From Streptomyces sp. NBC_00654 (GTDB taxonomy: Bacteria > Actinomycetota > Actinomycetes > Streptomycetales > Streptomycetaceae), in the NCBI RefSeq assembly GCF_026341775.1, contig NZ_JAPEOB010000001.1:4402001-4466000 (forward strand): a stretch of 64,000 bases of DNA, read 5' to 3'. Position numbers and translations under genes: made by a program. The notes under the pieces were generated by a model. The model was not told the DNA's origin, did no database searches, and saw only the letters and a program-made list of their open reading frames with translations. Below are positions 26,266-35,216 of the stretch, in pieces. Positions within the stretch are counted from its first letter, which is position 1. Every line of letters starts with the position of its first letter.

Positions 26266-27081
26266 TCATGGTTTGCGGGCGACGAGTCCCCACTGGTCGA
26301 CGGGTACCGGCTCCTCGTCGGCCGTCGGCCGCCACTGCGAGATCGATACGAAGCCCGGCTCGACCATTTCCAGACCCTCGGCGCATCCGGTGATCTCTTC
26401 CGGTTCCCGCACCAGGTAGGGCGGGTTGTCGCCCGATGCGTACGCCTTCTCGGCCGCGAGCGTGGCGGGTGTCTTCACCGTGTCGCACAGGACGAGACAG
26501 CTCCCGGACGGCATACGGGACATGTATCTCTGGACCACTTCGATTCCCTCGGCCGGGGCCAGGTGTCCCAGGGTCGACAGCAGCATCACGGCGACCGGCT
26601 CGGACAGGTCCAGCGTCTTGGAGGCCGCGTCCACCACCGCGTCCGTGTCGGACAGGTCCGCCTCCACGTAGTCCGTCCGGCCCTCAGGAGCGCTGGTCAG
26701 CAATGCCGCCGCGTGGACCAGCACGATGGGGTCGTTGTCCACGTAGACGATACGGGCCTGGGGCACGATGCTCTGCGCCACCTCATGGGTGCTGTTCTCC
26801 ACCGGCAGGCCTGTTCCCACATCCAGGAACTGACGCACGCCCAGCCCTGCAAGGTACCGGACAGCACGGGCCTGGAACGCACGCGAGGCGCGGGCGATGT
26901 CGACCGTCTGCGGGTAGGCCGCGCTCACCACGTCGGCCAGCTCCCGGTCGACCGGGTAGTTGTCCTTCCCGCCCAGCCACGCGTTCCACACCCGAGCGGA
27001 ATGCGGCACGTCCGATCGGATCAGCCTACGGAAGTCAGCGTCGCTGCTGCTCAAAGCGCACTCCATGCTTGTCATATTCAT
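26266..27081 (-). CDS. SAM-dependent methyltransferase, DUF574 type
   Basis: 271 residues. The family is recognised by VPHSARVWNAWLGGKDNYPV, the SAM-binding loop RQFLDVGTGLPVENSTHEVA, then RIVYVDNDPIVLVHAAALL and EADLSDTDAVVDAA. These proteins are numerous in Streptomyces and often lie near regulatory or secondary-metabolism genes, but their substrates are largely unknown. Three close ATG codons (27081, 27075, 27066) could each be the start; the first is given. It is monocistronic. Confidence 0.85.
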   Translation of the reverse strand: MNMTSMECALSSSDADFRRLIRSDVPHSARVWNAWLGGKDNYPVDRELADVVSAAYPQTVDIARASRAFQARAVRYLAGLGVRQFLDVGTGLPVENSTHEVAQSIVPQARIVYVDNDPIVLVHAAALLTSAPEGRTDYVEADLSDTDAVVDAASKTLDLSEPVAVMLLSTLGHLAPAEGIEVVQRYMSRMPSGSCLVLCDTVKTPATLAAEKAYASGDNPPYLVREPEEITGCAEGLEMVEPGFVSISQWRPTADEEPVPVDQWGLVARKP

Positions 27082-27491
27082 ACGTCAGTTGTCTATGCGT
27101 ATCGTTGCACGCCGGTCGTGCCACTGGGACTTGACCTCATCGCTTCTCGAACCTCGTCTCGGATCACTGCTCAAGTCCCGTGGATCGGTCCCGGGTTGGA
27201 CACGGAGGGTGCACCCTTCCGGGTGATCGACTGCCGGCCATCGCGCGGGAGTCCGAAGTGCGGCCCGCTGGGCAGACGAAGCCGGGGGTGCCGGGCGATG
27301 GTCTTCTGTCTGCTCAGCCCTTGGTGTCCGTGGGGCGCAGTCGGTGAGGACGTCGAGGCTGGTGCTGCGGCATGCGGCATGCGGCGTACGGCATGCGGCG
27401 TGGGTAGGCGGTCCGGGGCCGGGCTCTCATGCACTGGAGGGCTCGGCTGCGGCGGTCCTGGGACATTTTCCGTGCGGGAAGGCGGGCAGGA
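27082..27491. other. 410-bp stretch without a gene
   Basis: This is the upstream region of the methyltransferase gene. A short run around 27366-27405 repeats GCGGCATGCGGC-like units imperfectly. No coding frame was supported. Confidence 0.35.
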
Positions 27492-27703
27492 ATGGCGTCG
27501 ACCATGGTTCCGGCGGACAACACCCGGGCCATCCGGTGCACTTCGACATCCAGGTTCCCAACAGCGTCCGAGGGATTCCCGCGGATGAGACATCGTTCAC
27601 GCCCCAGGCCCCGGACGGGCAGATCCCCGGCACGTCTGTCGTCGAGGGCACGCGCAAGGTGTCCGCCGGCACCCTCATCGGCCCGGTCCAGCACGGCGCC
27701 TGA
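27492..27703 (+). pseudogene. small hypothetical gene with an apparent frameshift
   Basis: From the ATG at 27492 (preceded by GGGCAGGA) the frame reads MASTMVPADNTRAI. From about 27533 a different frame with strong GC3 bias continues to a stop at 27701-27703: HFDIQVPNSVRGIPADETSF followed by KVSAGTLIGPVQHGA. Joined, they would give about 70 residues. The family is unknown. The protein-like composition of the second part is the main support. Confidence 0.35.
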
Positions 27704-27820
27704 CCCTGCGGCAACACCCCGGTGGAGTTCCGGACAGTGCCCCTGTCGCGGAACGCCACGGCCGTTCCCACCAGCGGCGTCCGAGGCCGCGCGGAAGCGT
27801 GGCGGACGGGTCCGCACACG

Positions 27821-27873
27821 CGAGAGCCCCCACGGGTCCACGATATGCGCGGTCCCGGGTGCGGGGGCTCTCG
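27821..27873 (-). terminator. terminator of the P450-ferredoxin operon
   Basis: An 11-bp perfect stem (27821-27831 with 27863-27873) encloses a 31-nt partly self-complementary loop, starting about 20 bp beyond the ferredoxin stop codon. Confidence 0.65.
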
Positions 27874-27894
27874 GTCAGGGAAGTGCCACGGCCG

Positions 27895-28119
27895 CTACGA
27901 GTCCGGGGAGCCGAGGGCGATGGCCCCGGCGGGACAGAGGCCGACGGCCATCCGGGCGGCGGCGCGGTGCTCGGGTGCCGGTGCGGGGTGCAGGAGTACC
28001 ACCAGGCCTTCCTCCTCGTCCTGGTCGAAGACCGCGGGAGCCGTCAGGGCGCACATGCCGGCGCCGGCGCAGCGCTCACGGTCGGCGCCGAGACGCAGCG
28101 GCGCTTGCGGGTCGCTCAT
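27895..28119 (-). CDS. [3Fe-4S] ferredoxin
   Basis: 74 residues with the three-cysteine pattern ERCAGAGMCALTAP (Cys17, Cys23) and GLCPAGAIAL (Cys62), typical of the small ferredoxins that serve Streptomyces P450s. It begins 4 bp after the stop of the P450 gene upstream, in the same direction, so both are one transcription unit. It probably shuttles electrons from a ferredoxin reductase to that P450. A hairpin terminator follows. Confidence 0.92.
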   Translation of the reverse strand: MSDPQAPLRLGADRERCAGAGMCALTAPAVFDQDEEEGLVVLLHPAPAPEHRAAARMAVGLCPAGAIALGSPDS

Positions 28120-28123
28120 CGCG

Positions 28124-29377
28124 CTACTCCTTGTCCCAGGTGACGGGCAGGCTGATCACGCCGTAGATGTTGGAGCGGTTGCGCAGCGGTACCTCCTGCG
28201 GCGGCACCGCGAGGCGCAAGGTGGGAAAACGGGAGAGCAGCGCCGGGAAGGCGACAGCCATCTCGACGCGGGCGAGCTGCTGGCCCAGGCACTGGTGGGC
28301 GCCGTGGCCGAAGGCCAGGTGCCCGGTGGCCTTGCGGTGGATGTCGAGCCGGTTGGGGTCGGGGAACCTGCGTGGGTCCCGGTTGACGGCCTGCACGGAA
28401 ACGGTCACCGTCTCGCCCGCCCTGATGAGCGCGCCCTCCACCTCGACGTCCTCGAGCGCCGACCGAAGCAGAGGGTCGGCCACGCTGAGGTAGCGCAGCA
28501 GCTCCTCCACGGTCTGTCCGGCCAGGCCCGGGTCGGCGCGCAGAGCGTCCAGCTGGTCGGGATTGCTGAGCAGGGCGAAGGTGCCGAGGCCGAGCATGTT
28601 CGCCGTGGTGTCGAGTCCGGCGGCGAGCAGCAGCCCGCCTACCCCGGCCAGCTCCTCGTCGGTGAGGTCGGAGGTGGTCAGATCGCTGAGCAGGTCGTCG
28701 GTGGGCTCGGCGCGCTTGGCGAGGACGAGTTCGGCCAGGTACTGGAGCAGCGCCGTATAGGCCTCGCCCGTCGCCTCCGCATCCGCTGTCTGATCGAAGA
28801 TGGTCGCCACGTGGCCCTGGAATCGCTTCCGGTCGGTGTACGGCACGCCGAGCAGCTCACAGATCATGAGCGCGGGCACGGGTTGCGCGAACGCCTCCAC
28901 CAGGTCGGCCGTGGGCCCGGCCTGTTCCATGGCATCCAGACATTCCTCGGTGAACTGCTCCACACGTTCGGTGAGTTGCCGCATCCTGCGGACGGTGAAC
29001 TTTCCGGTGAGCAGACGCCGATAGCGGGTGTGCTCGGGGGCGTCGAGGCCGATGATGTCGCCGGCCGGCGCCGGCGGTATCTCCCCTGACACGCCCCCCA
29101 TCGGCACCGGCAGATGCAGGAGTTCGTAGCGCGAGCTGAAGCGGGGGTCGGCCAGGATCGCGCGGGCCGTGGCGTGGCCGGTGACCAGCCGGCCCACATG
29201 TCCGTCGGCGTAGCGCATACGGCGTATCGGTTCATCGCTCAGGGCGGTGAGCCCTTCGGGCGGGTCGAAGGGGCAGCCGGTGTGCCGGTCGGTGGGCAGG
29301 GTGGGGAGATCATCGGCGGTGATGTCGTCGGTTGTGGCACCGGTGGTGGTGCCGACGGCCGTCGGGTCGTGCGACAT
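28124..29377 (-). CDS. cytochrome P450
   Basis: 417 residues from an ATG with the ribosome-binding site GGGAGGAC. The I-helix motif LLLAAGLDTTANM, the ExxR motif (EELLRYLS), the QAVNRDPRRFPDPNRLDIHR segment and the heme-binding loop FGHGAHQCLG are all present, so it should be active. The sequence style is that of Streptomyces CYP105/CYP107-like soluble P450s, broad in substrate range. The ferredoxin gene immediately downstream is the likely redox partner. No biosynthetic gene is adjacent, so it may act in xenobiotic oxidation or with a remote pathway. Confidence 0.93.
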   Translation of the reverse strand: MSHDPTAVGTTTGATTDDITADDLPTLPTDRHTGCPFDPPEGLTALSDEPIRRMRYADGHVGRLVTGHATARAILADPRFSSRYELLHLPVPMGGVSGEIPPAPAGDIIGLDAPEHTRYRRLLTGKFTVRRMRQLTERVEQFTEECLDAMEQAGPTADLVEAFAQPVPALMICELLGVPYTDRKRFQGHVATIFDQTADAEATGEAYTALLQYLAELVLAKRAEPTDDLLSDLTTSDLTDEELAGVGGLLLAAGLDTTANMLGLGTFALLSNPDQLDALRADPGLAGQTVEELLRYLSVADPLLRSALEDVEVEGALIRAGETVTVSVQAVNRDPRRFPDPNRLDIHRKATGHLAFGHGAHQCLGQQLARVEMAVAFPALLSRFPTLRLAVPPQEVPLRNRSNIYGVISLPVTWDKE

Positions 29378-29486
29378 GGGGTCCTCCCGGGATCGTGGAG
29401 CTGGGCAGGGTTGGTGCGAATCGGTGAAGTGGTCTGTGGGAAGCGGCGGTTACCGCCTGAGGGCCGGTTCGGAAGGTGCGGTGCGG

Positions 29487-29933
29487 TCATACGTAACGAA
29501 CCGGGAGAGTGACTCGTGCCGGGCGCTCCACGGCAGGGCCCTCGGCGCGGGCCTTGAGTCGGGCGGGGAGGCGGAAGGTGATCCGCGACGGGGCGATCTC
29601 ATCGGTATCCGCAGGCGACGGGGGCGGTACGGGTACGGGTACGGCGGGGGCCGTGACTGGCACCGGCTTCTCCCGGAACGGTGCGGGTGCGGGCGCGATG
29701 TCACCGTGAACTCGGGGGCGAGTCACGCAGCCGTGCATCGACGGATATCGGCGTCGGCGTCCGCGTGAGCCTGCCCAGGGCGGCGGACAGTGCGGTTGGG
29801 TAGAGGGCGACCGGGTGGCGGAGCTCAGAGGGATGCTGAGTCGCTCAGGCGGCGCAGAGGCTTCGTCAGCGTCGGCGTCCGCCGCGACGGCCAACTCGCG
29901 TCGGCGTCCGCTGCCGTCGAGTAAGAGGTCCAT
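29487..29933 (-). CDS. Pro-rich hypothetical protein, doubtful
   Basis: From the ATG at 29933 (MDLLLDGSGRRRELAVAADA) the frame runs 148 residues. The first 40 and the last 70 residues look protein-like: the C-terminal part reads FREKPVPVTAPAVPVPVPPP and ITFRLPARLKARAEGPAVER, with good GC3 bias. The middle is Arg/Pro/Ser-rich and could be out of frame. No family is recognised and there is no clear ribosome-binding site. It may be a decayed gene. Confidence 0.35.
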   Translation of the reverse strand: MDLLLDGSGRRRELAVAADADADEASAPPERLSIPLSSATRSPSTQPHCPPPWAGSRGRRRRYPSMHGCVTRPRVHGDIAPAPAPFREKPVPVTAPAVPVPVPPPSPADTDEIAPSRITFRLPARLKARAEGPAVERPARVTLPVRYV

Positions 29934-30363
29934 GGCGTCATGGTGGCACACCTGAGATGCCATTTGCGAGCCAATCTGGCTCTTGATTGTGGATGGGGCT
30001 CTGAACTGCACACTCTTGCTGAATATTGTGTGATGTCGTGCCGCTATGGAAGAGGAAGGGCTTGCGGCAGTGTGATGGTGAAGTCATGGTGACGCCATGG
30101 GAGCAGCGGACTTGATGCCGCCTGGGCGTTCCCGCTGACTGGCGAGGCCCGGTCTGATCGTTGGTGAGGTCTGCGTTCAGCGTGCGGGGGCGGGCGCCCT
30201 GCCGGGTGCGCGGTATCAACTGCATGCCCTGATGGTGGTGGTTCGAGGCGGCACCGGGCGGCCGGCCGAGCTGTTGCGGCGGCTTCGCGGGGCCGGATGA
30301 CCTCCGCGTGCTGTGCGGTGAGCCGGGTCAGGTCAGGGGTGGAAGTCTGTGAGCTGATCGGCC
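29934..30363. other. 430-bp stretch with a locally AT-richer segment
   Basis: It lies between a doubtful gene and an IS701 remnant. The part around 29950-30050 is clearly less GC-rich than its surroundings, which could be a promoter region or foreign sequence. No gene is supported. Confidence 0.35.
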
Positions 30364-30369
30364 TCTTGC

Positions 30370-30960
30370 ACGCCTGCCCCGTCAGTCGCTGACCTTGCCC
30401 GTGGTGCCGGTGTACGGCCTGGATACGCATGGCGACGCATCCCTGCCCTTGAGGAAGCCGGTGTCGTCGACAGTCAACGTCTCCGGCCGGATCTTGTCCT
30501 GGATTGTCCAGGCCGGGCGGGTCCGCGCATGCGCTGAATTCGACGGGATGGCCGTCACGAAGGCGCCAATGCCGGCCAGCCGCCGTCCTCGCCCAGCCTC
30601 GCCGCCATCGGTTTTACCGGCTCGCGCCGTCCGGCCGGCAGCCCGCGCGTACATCTGTCCCCACTGCCGCTGAACTGGTGCCGAACCACCACGAACGACA
30701 CCCTGCAGCCCCGCAGCATGCCAACTCGAGTGAAGCTGACCAATCCCTGCCAGGCCACGCGGCCGCGATCGCGGGCTGACCGGCGCGGCAGCAGGCGTCG
30801 TCCGACTCCCGCCACTCGCACCGGGCACAACCGTGAACAGATCGCCCTGCGGCAATCCAGTCACGTCGGCCTCCCGGCCGGGCCCGCGCTGTCGCCGACG
30901 TCAGCGAGCGGCTGTGTGGCTCAGGTCGTGGGCGGTCAGAGGTGGGGGAGTCGGCCGCAG
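30370..30960 (-). pseudogene. decayed IS701-family transposase, N-terminal part
   Basis: Fragments of an IS701-type transposase lie in different minus-strand frames. REPVKPMAARLGEDGG lies around 30590-30640, and VDDTGFLKGRDASPCVSRPY followed by TGTTGKVSD lies around 30384-30480. The second segment includes the DDTGFLK signature containing the first catalytic Asp. It stops shortly after, so the rest of the catalytic domain is missing. At least two frame changes are visible. Confidence 0.8.
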
Positions 30961-31221
30961 CCACATCGTTCCGCGCTGATAGGGATCCCTCGTGCGAGTA
31001 GCGGAGAGGTGTGAATCCCAGTGGGGCTCATCCGCGTCCAGGTAACGGACGAGCTTGGGGTGCCCAGGGGGGCGTCGAAGGGTACGTGTTCGGGCACGGC
31101 CACGGGCGACGATCTGGAGGGCAAGCCCCGGTAGCAGGCCTCGGCAGGCCTCGGCAGGCCTCCGTGAGGCCGTTCCCGGCGGCTCAGGACCTTCGGCCCT
31201 CGAAACACCCAGGGCCTGAAG

Positions 31222-31237
31222 ATACCCTGGGGGGTAT
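31222..31237. promoter_or_regulatory. CsoR/CstR-like operator
   Basis: ATACCC-TGGG-GGGTAT is a perfect 6-bp inverted repeat with a 4-bp GC-rich centre, as bound by CsoR-family regulators, including the persulfide sensor CstR. It lies 30 bp upstream of the CoA-disulfide reductase-rhodanese gene, a typical sulfide/persulfide-response target. No csoR-type gene lies in the window, so the regulator would act from elsewhere. Confidence 0.65.
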
Positions 31238-31267
31238 AGCGTCGGCAGTGCATCCCAGGAGGTATCC

Positions 31268-32890
31268 GTGAAGGTCGTCATCATCGGAGGCGTGGCGGGC
31301 GGCATGTCCGCGGCCACCCGGCTGCGTCGCCTGGACGAGCAGGCGGAGATCGTCGTGCTGGAGCGCGGCGCTCACGTCAGCTACGCCAACTGCGGCCTGC
31401 CGTACTTCCTCGGCGGGGTCATCGAGGAACGCGACAAGCTGCTGGTGCAGACGCCCGAGGCGCTGCGCGCCCGGTTCAGGATCGATGTACGGGTCCGCAG
31501 CGAGGCGATCACCGTGGACCCGGTGTCGCGTACCGTGCGGGTGCGGGATCTGGCGAACGGGGAGGAATACGCGGAGTCGTACGACCGGCTGGTGCTCTCT
31601 CCCGGTGCCCGGCCATTCGTGCCCCAGCTGCCAGGAATCGAACGAGCATTCACGCTGCGCGACGTGTCGGACGCCGATCGGATCGCCGCTGAGCTGGACG
31701 GGGGTGCGCGTACCGCCGTTGTGGTCGGTGCCGGGTTCATCGGCGTGGAGGCGGCGGAGAATCTGCGCCGCCGTGGCCTGCGGGTGACGCTCGTCGAGCT
31801 CTCCGACCAGGTGATGCCGCCGCTCGACCCCGAGATGGCCGCGCCGCTCGCCGCTGAGCTGCGTTCCGGCGGGGTCGAGCTCGCGCTCGGCGCTCAGCTG
31901 AAGGAGGTCGGTGAGGACCGCGTACACCTGGACGACGGGCGTACCGTGCCGGCCGATGTGGTCCTGATGGCGATCGGCGTCCGCCCCGAGACGGGCCTGG
32001 CGCGCGGGGCAGGGCTGACCATCGGGCCGCGCGGCGGGATCGCCGTTGACGAGACGGGCCTCACCAGCGATCCGGCCATTTACGCGGTGGGCGACGCCGC
32101 CGAGAAGCGTGACGGGCTCACCGGCGAGAGCGCCCTGGTGCCGCTGGCCAACCTCGCCAACCGGCACGGCCGCCTCGTCGCCGACGCCATCGCGGGACGC
32201 CCGGTCGTGGCCCGGCCCGCCACCGGCACCGCGGTCGTTCAGGTCTTCGGCCTGACCGCGGCGGCCACCGGCTGGAACGAGAAGCGGCTGCGCGCCGCCG
32301 GCCGCGCCTACCGAACGGTCCACCTGCACCCCGGTTCGCACGCGGGCTACTACCCGGGCGCGTCCCCGATCGCCCTCAAAGTCCTCTTCGCCCCTTCCGA
32401 CCTGCGGATCCTCGGAGCCCAGGCGGTCGGCGCGGACGGCGTGGACAAGCGCATCGACGTGATCGCCACGGCCATGGCCGGCGGACTGACCGCGCCTGAC
32501 CTCGCCGATCTGGAGCTCGCCTACGCGCCGCCGTACGGCTCGGCGAAGGACCCGGTCAACATGGCCGGGATGATCGCCGAGAACCTGGCCACCGGCACGG
32601 TCCGCACCATCCAGTGGCACGAACTGGACGCGGCCCGCGAAGCCGGCGCCACCGTCGTCGATGTGCGTACGGCCGCCGAATACGTCCGGGGCGCGATCCC
32701 CGGCGCGCTCAACATCCCGCTGGACGAGCTGCGCGAGCGCGTCGACGAACTGCCCGCGGGTGACCTCGTCGTCCACTGTCAGGTGGGTTTGCGCGGTCAC
32801 AACGCGCAGCGGCTCCTCGCGGGCCTCGGCAGGGACAGCGCCAATCTCGACGGCGGCTACGCCACCTGGTCCGCGGGCAGGGCCGCCTGA
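31268..32890 (+). CDS. CoA-disulfide reductase / persulfide reductase with C-terminal rhodanese domain
   Basis: 540 residues from a GTG with the ribosome-binding site CAGGAGGTATCC. An N-terminal FAD-binding loop (KVVIIGGVAGGMSAATRLRR) is followed by Cys42 in SYANCGLPYFLGG, the redox-active cysteine of CoA-disulfide reductases. The NAD(P)H-binding loop is VVVGAGFIGVEAAENLRRRG. After a dimerisation domain, the rhodanese domain (about residues 450-540) has the active Cys in VHCQVGLRGH (near 504). Such fusions reduce CoA-disulfide, CoA-persulfide or polysulfide with NAD(P)H in the cytoplasm. The upstream CsoR/CstR-like operator fits induction by reactive sulfur. A strong terminator follows; it is monocistronic. 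Confidence 0.92.
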   Translation: MKVVIIGGVAGGMSAATRLRRLDEQAEIVVLERGAHVSYANCGLPYFLGGVIEERDKLLVQTPEALRARFRIDVRVRSEAITVDPVSRTVRVRDLANGEEYAESYDRLVLSPGARPFVPQLPGIERAFTLRDVSDADRIAAELDGGARTAVVVGAGFIGVEAAENLRRRGLRVTLVELSDQVMPPLDPEMAAPLAAELRSGGVELALGAQLKEVGEDRVHLDDGRTVPADVVLMAIGVRPETGLARGAGLTIGPRGGIAVDETGLTSDPAIYAVGDAAEKRDGLTGESALVPLANLANRHGRLVADAIAGRPVVARPATGTAVVQVFGLTAAATGWNEKRLRAAGRAYRTVHLHPGSHAGYYPGASPIALKVLFAPSDLRILGAQAVGADGVDKRIDVIATAMAGGLTAPDLADLELAYAPPYGSAKDPVNMAGMIAENLATGTVRTIQWHELDAAREAGATVVDVRTAAEYVRGAIPGALNIPLDELRERVDELPAGDLVVHCQVGLRGHNAQRLLAGLGRDSANLDGGYATWSAGRAA

Positions 32891-32926
32891 GATTCCCCGT
32901 ACCTTCGGCCGACGCGGTCGTGAGAC

Positions 32927-32954
32927 GGAAGGCTGTCCTGCGGGACAGCCTTCC
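32927..32954 (+). terminator. terminator of the CoA-disulfide reductase gene
   Basis: A perfect 12-bp stem (32927-32938 with 32943-32954) with a 4-nt loop starts 36 bp after the stop codon. Confidence 0.85.
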
Positions 32955-33084
32955 GGCGTGAGCGCATCAGAACTGATAGGCCATCAAGTGAAGTGTGCCG
33001 GAGTATTGACTCTGCTGACGGTGGTCGCGATTCTCAACTCGCCAGTAACTTGAATGGACATGCCAATCAAGGTGAGTGATGAAC

Positions 33085-35145
33085 ATGGTTCGACATCCGC
33101 GCCGCAGGCTCCGATCGCTGACGGTGGTGTCACTGCTCGTTTCCGTGATGGCCCTGCTGCTCGGTCCGATGCCCAGCTCCGCGGCGGAGCCCGGCTGGTG
33201 GACCCCGGGCGCTCGGCCCACGCCCGATTCGCAGATCAACGTGACGGGCGAGCCTTTCAAAGGCACCGATGACCAGGGGCGCGTGAGGGGCTTCGTCGAC
33301 GCCCACGACCACATCATGTCCAACGAGGGCTTCGGCGGCCGGCTGATCTGCGGCAAGCCGTTCTCGGAGCAAGGCGTTGCCGACGCGCTCAAGGACTGCC
33401 CCGAGCACTACCCCGACGGCACCCTCGCCATTTTCGACTTCATCACCAAGGGTGGCGACGGGAAGCACGACCCCAACGGGTGGCCGGCTTTCAAGGACTG
33501 GCCCGCCCACGACTCGCTCACCCACCAGCAGAACTACTACGCCTGGATCGAGAGGGCCTGGCGCGGTGGCCAGCGAGTGCTGGTCAACGACCTGGTCACC
33601 AACGGCGTGATCTGTTCGGTCTACTTCTTCAAGGACCGCGGCTGCGACGAGATGACCGCCATCCGTCTCGAGGCGCAGAAGACGTACGACATGCAGGCCT
33701 ACATCGACAAGATGTACGGCGGTCCGGGCAAGGGCTGGTTCCGCATCGTCACCGACAGCGCCCAGGCCCGCGAGGTCATCGAGCAGGGCAAGCTGGCCGT
33801 CGTCCTGGGCGTCGAGACCTCCGAGCCGTTCGGCTGCAAGCAGATCCTGGACGTCGCGCAGTGCTCCAAGGCGGATATCGACCGGGGCCTGGACGAGCTG
33901 CACAAGCTGGGCGTACGCAGCATGTTCCTGTGCCACAAGTTCGACAACGCCCTGTGCGGGGTGCGCTTCGACTCCGGCGCCCTCGGAACGGCCATCAACG
34001 TGGGTCAGTTCCTGTCGACCGGAACCTTCTGGAAGACGGAGACCTGCCGCGGCGCGCAGCACGACAATCCCATCGGCAACGCGGTGGCTGCGTCAGCGGA
34101 GAAGCAGCTGCCGGCGGGGGTGGCCGTCCCTTCGTACGCCTCGGGCGCGCAGTGCAACACCCGGGGGCTGACCGACCTGGGTGAGTACGCGGTGCGCGGC
34201 ATGATGGACCGCAAGATGATGCTGGAGATCGACCATATGAGCGTCAAGGCCGCGGGCCAGGCCTTCGACATCCTCGAATCCGAGTCGTACCCGGGCATCG
34301 TCTCCTCGCACAGCTGGATGGACCTGGGCTGGACCGAGCGGCTCTACAAGCTCGGCGGGTTCATCGGTCAGTACATGAGCGGCTCCGAGGCGTTCAGCGC
34401 GGAGGCCGAGCGCACGGACGCGCTGCGGGAGAAGTACGGGGTCGGCTACGGCTACGGCACCGACATGAACGGTGTCGGCGGCTGGCCGGGCCCGCGGGGC
34501 GGCGACACGCCGAATCCGGTGAAATACCCCTTCCGCAGCACGGACGGCGGATCGGTGATCGACAAGCAGACCACCGGCGAGCGCACTTGGGATTTCAACA
34601 CCACTGGCGCCGCGCACTACGGCATGGTCCCGGACTGGATCGAGGACATCCGGATCGTCGGCGGTCAGGGCGTCGTGGACGACCTCTTCGCGGGCGCCGA
34701 GTCGTATCTCCGCACCTGGGGGAGTTCCGAGCGGCACAAGTCCGGGGTGAACCTGGCCTCGGGCGCGGCCGCCTCGGCGTCCACGTCGCAATGGTGGAAT
34801 CCGTTGGTCAGCTTCGCGCCCGACCGGGCCGTGGACGGCGACAAGGGCACTCGCTGGGCCAGCGAGTGGAACAACAACCAGTGGCTGCGTATCGACCTCG
34901 GATCCGCGAACCTGGTCAAGCGCGTCACCCTCGACTGGGAGGCGGCGTACGGGAAGTCATACCGGATCGAGCTGTCGGCGGACGGCACGAACTGGCGGAC
35001 GGCCTCGTCCACGACGGCTGGTGACGGCGGACTGGACACGGTGCGGTTCGACGGAACTCCGGCGCGCTACGTACGGATCCAGGGGCTGGAGCGCGGCACC
35101 CAGTGGGGCTACTCGCTCCACGAGGTCGGCGTCTACAGCGACTGA
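33085..35145 (+). CDS. secreted dipeptidase-like (M19-type) protein with F5/8 type C domain
   Basis: 686 residues from the ATG at 33085; in-frame starts at 33076 and 33079 overlap or crowd the ribosome-binding site AAGGTGAG. A Sec signal peptide (basic start RHPRRRLRSL, hydrophobic core, SSAAEP cleavage) is clear. The catalytic part begins FVDAHDHIMSNEGFGG, with an HxH pair typical of the amidohydrolase-like M19 fold, and later has IDHMSVKAAGQAFDIL and GIVSSHSWMD. The C-terminal 125 residues (SASTSQWWNPLVSFAPDRAV, then WLRIDLGSANLVKRVTLDWE) form a discoidin-type carbohydrate-binding module. The protein probably acts outside the cell on peptides or the wall surface; the exact substrate is unknown. 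Confidence 0.82.
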   Translation: MVRHPRRRLRSLTVVSLLVSVMALLLGPMPSSAAEPGWWTPGARPTPDSQINVTGEPFKGTDDQGRVRGFVDAHDHIMSNEGFGGRLICGKPFSEQGVADALKDCPEHYPDGTLAIFDFITKGGDGKHDPNGWPAFKDWPAHDSLTHQQNYYAWIERAWRGGQRVLVNDLVTNGVICSVYFFKDRGCDEMTAIRLEAQKTYDMQAYIDKMYGGPGKGWFRIVTDSAQAREVIEQGKLAVVLGVETSEPFGCKQILDVAQCSKADIDRGLDELHKLGVRSMFLCHKFDNALCGVRFDSGALGTAINVGQFLSTGTFWKTETCRGAQHDNPIGNAVAASAEKQLPAGVAVPSYASGAQCNTRGLTDLGEYAVRGMMDRKMMLEIDHMSVKAAGQAFDILESESYPGIVSSHSWMDLGWTERLYKLGGFIGQYMSGSEAFSAEAERTDALREKYGVGYGYGTDMNGVGGWPGPRGGDTPNPVKYPFRSTDGGSVIDKQTTGERTWDFNTTGAAHYGMVPDWIEDIRIVGGQGVVDDLFAGAESYLRTWGSSERHKSGVNLASGAAASASTSQWWNPLVSFAPDRAVDGDKGTRWASEWNNNQWLRIDLGSANLVKRVTLDWEAAYGKSYRIELSADGTNWRTASSTTAGDGGLDTVRFDGTPARYVRIQGLERGTQWGYSLHEVGVYSD

Positions 35146-35171
35146 CGGCACCGGTGGAGCGGTACCCCAAG

Positions 35172-35216
35172 GCCGGGGCCGGCCGGATCAGCTCTCGTGA
35201 TCCGGCCGGCCCCGGC
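35172..35216 (+). terminator. strong terminator hairpin
   Basis: A perfect 19-bp stem (35172-35190 with 35198-35216) with a 7-nt loop lies 26 bp after the stop of the dipeptidase-like gene. It is one of the longest perfect stems in the window. Confidence 0.9.
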
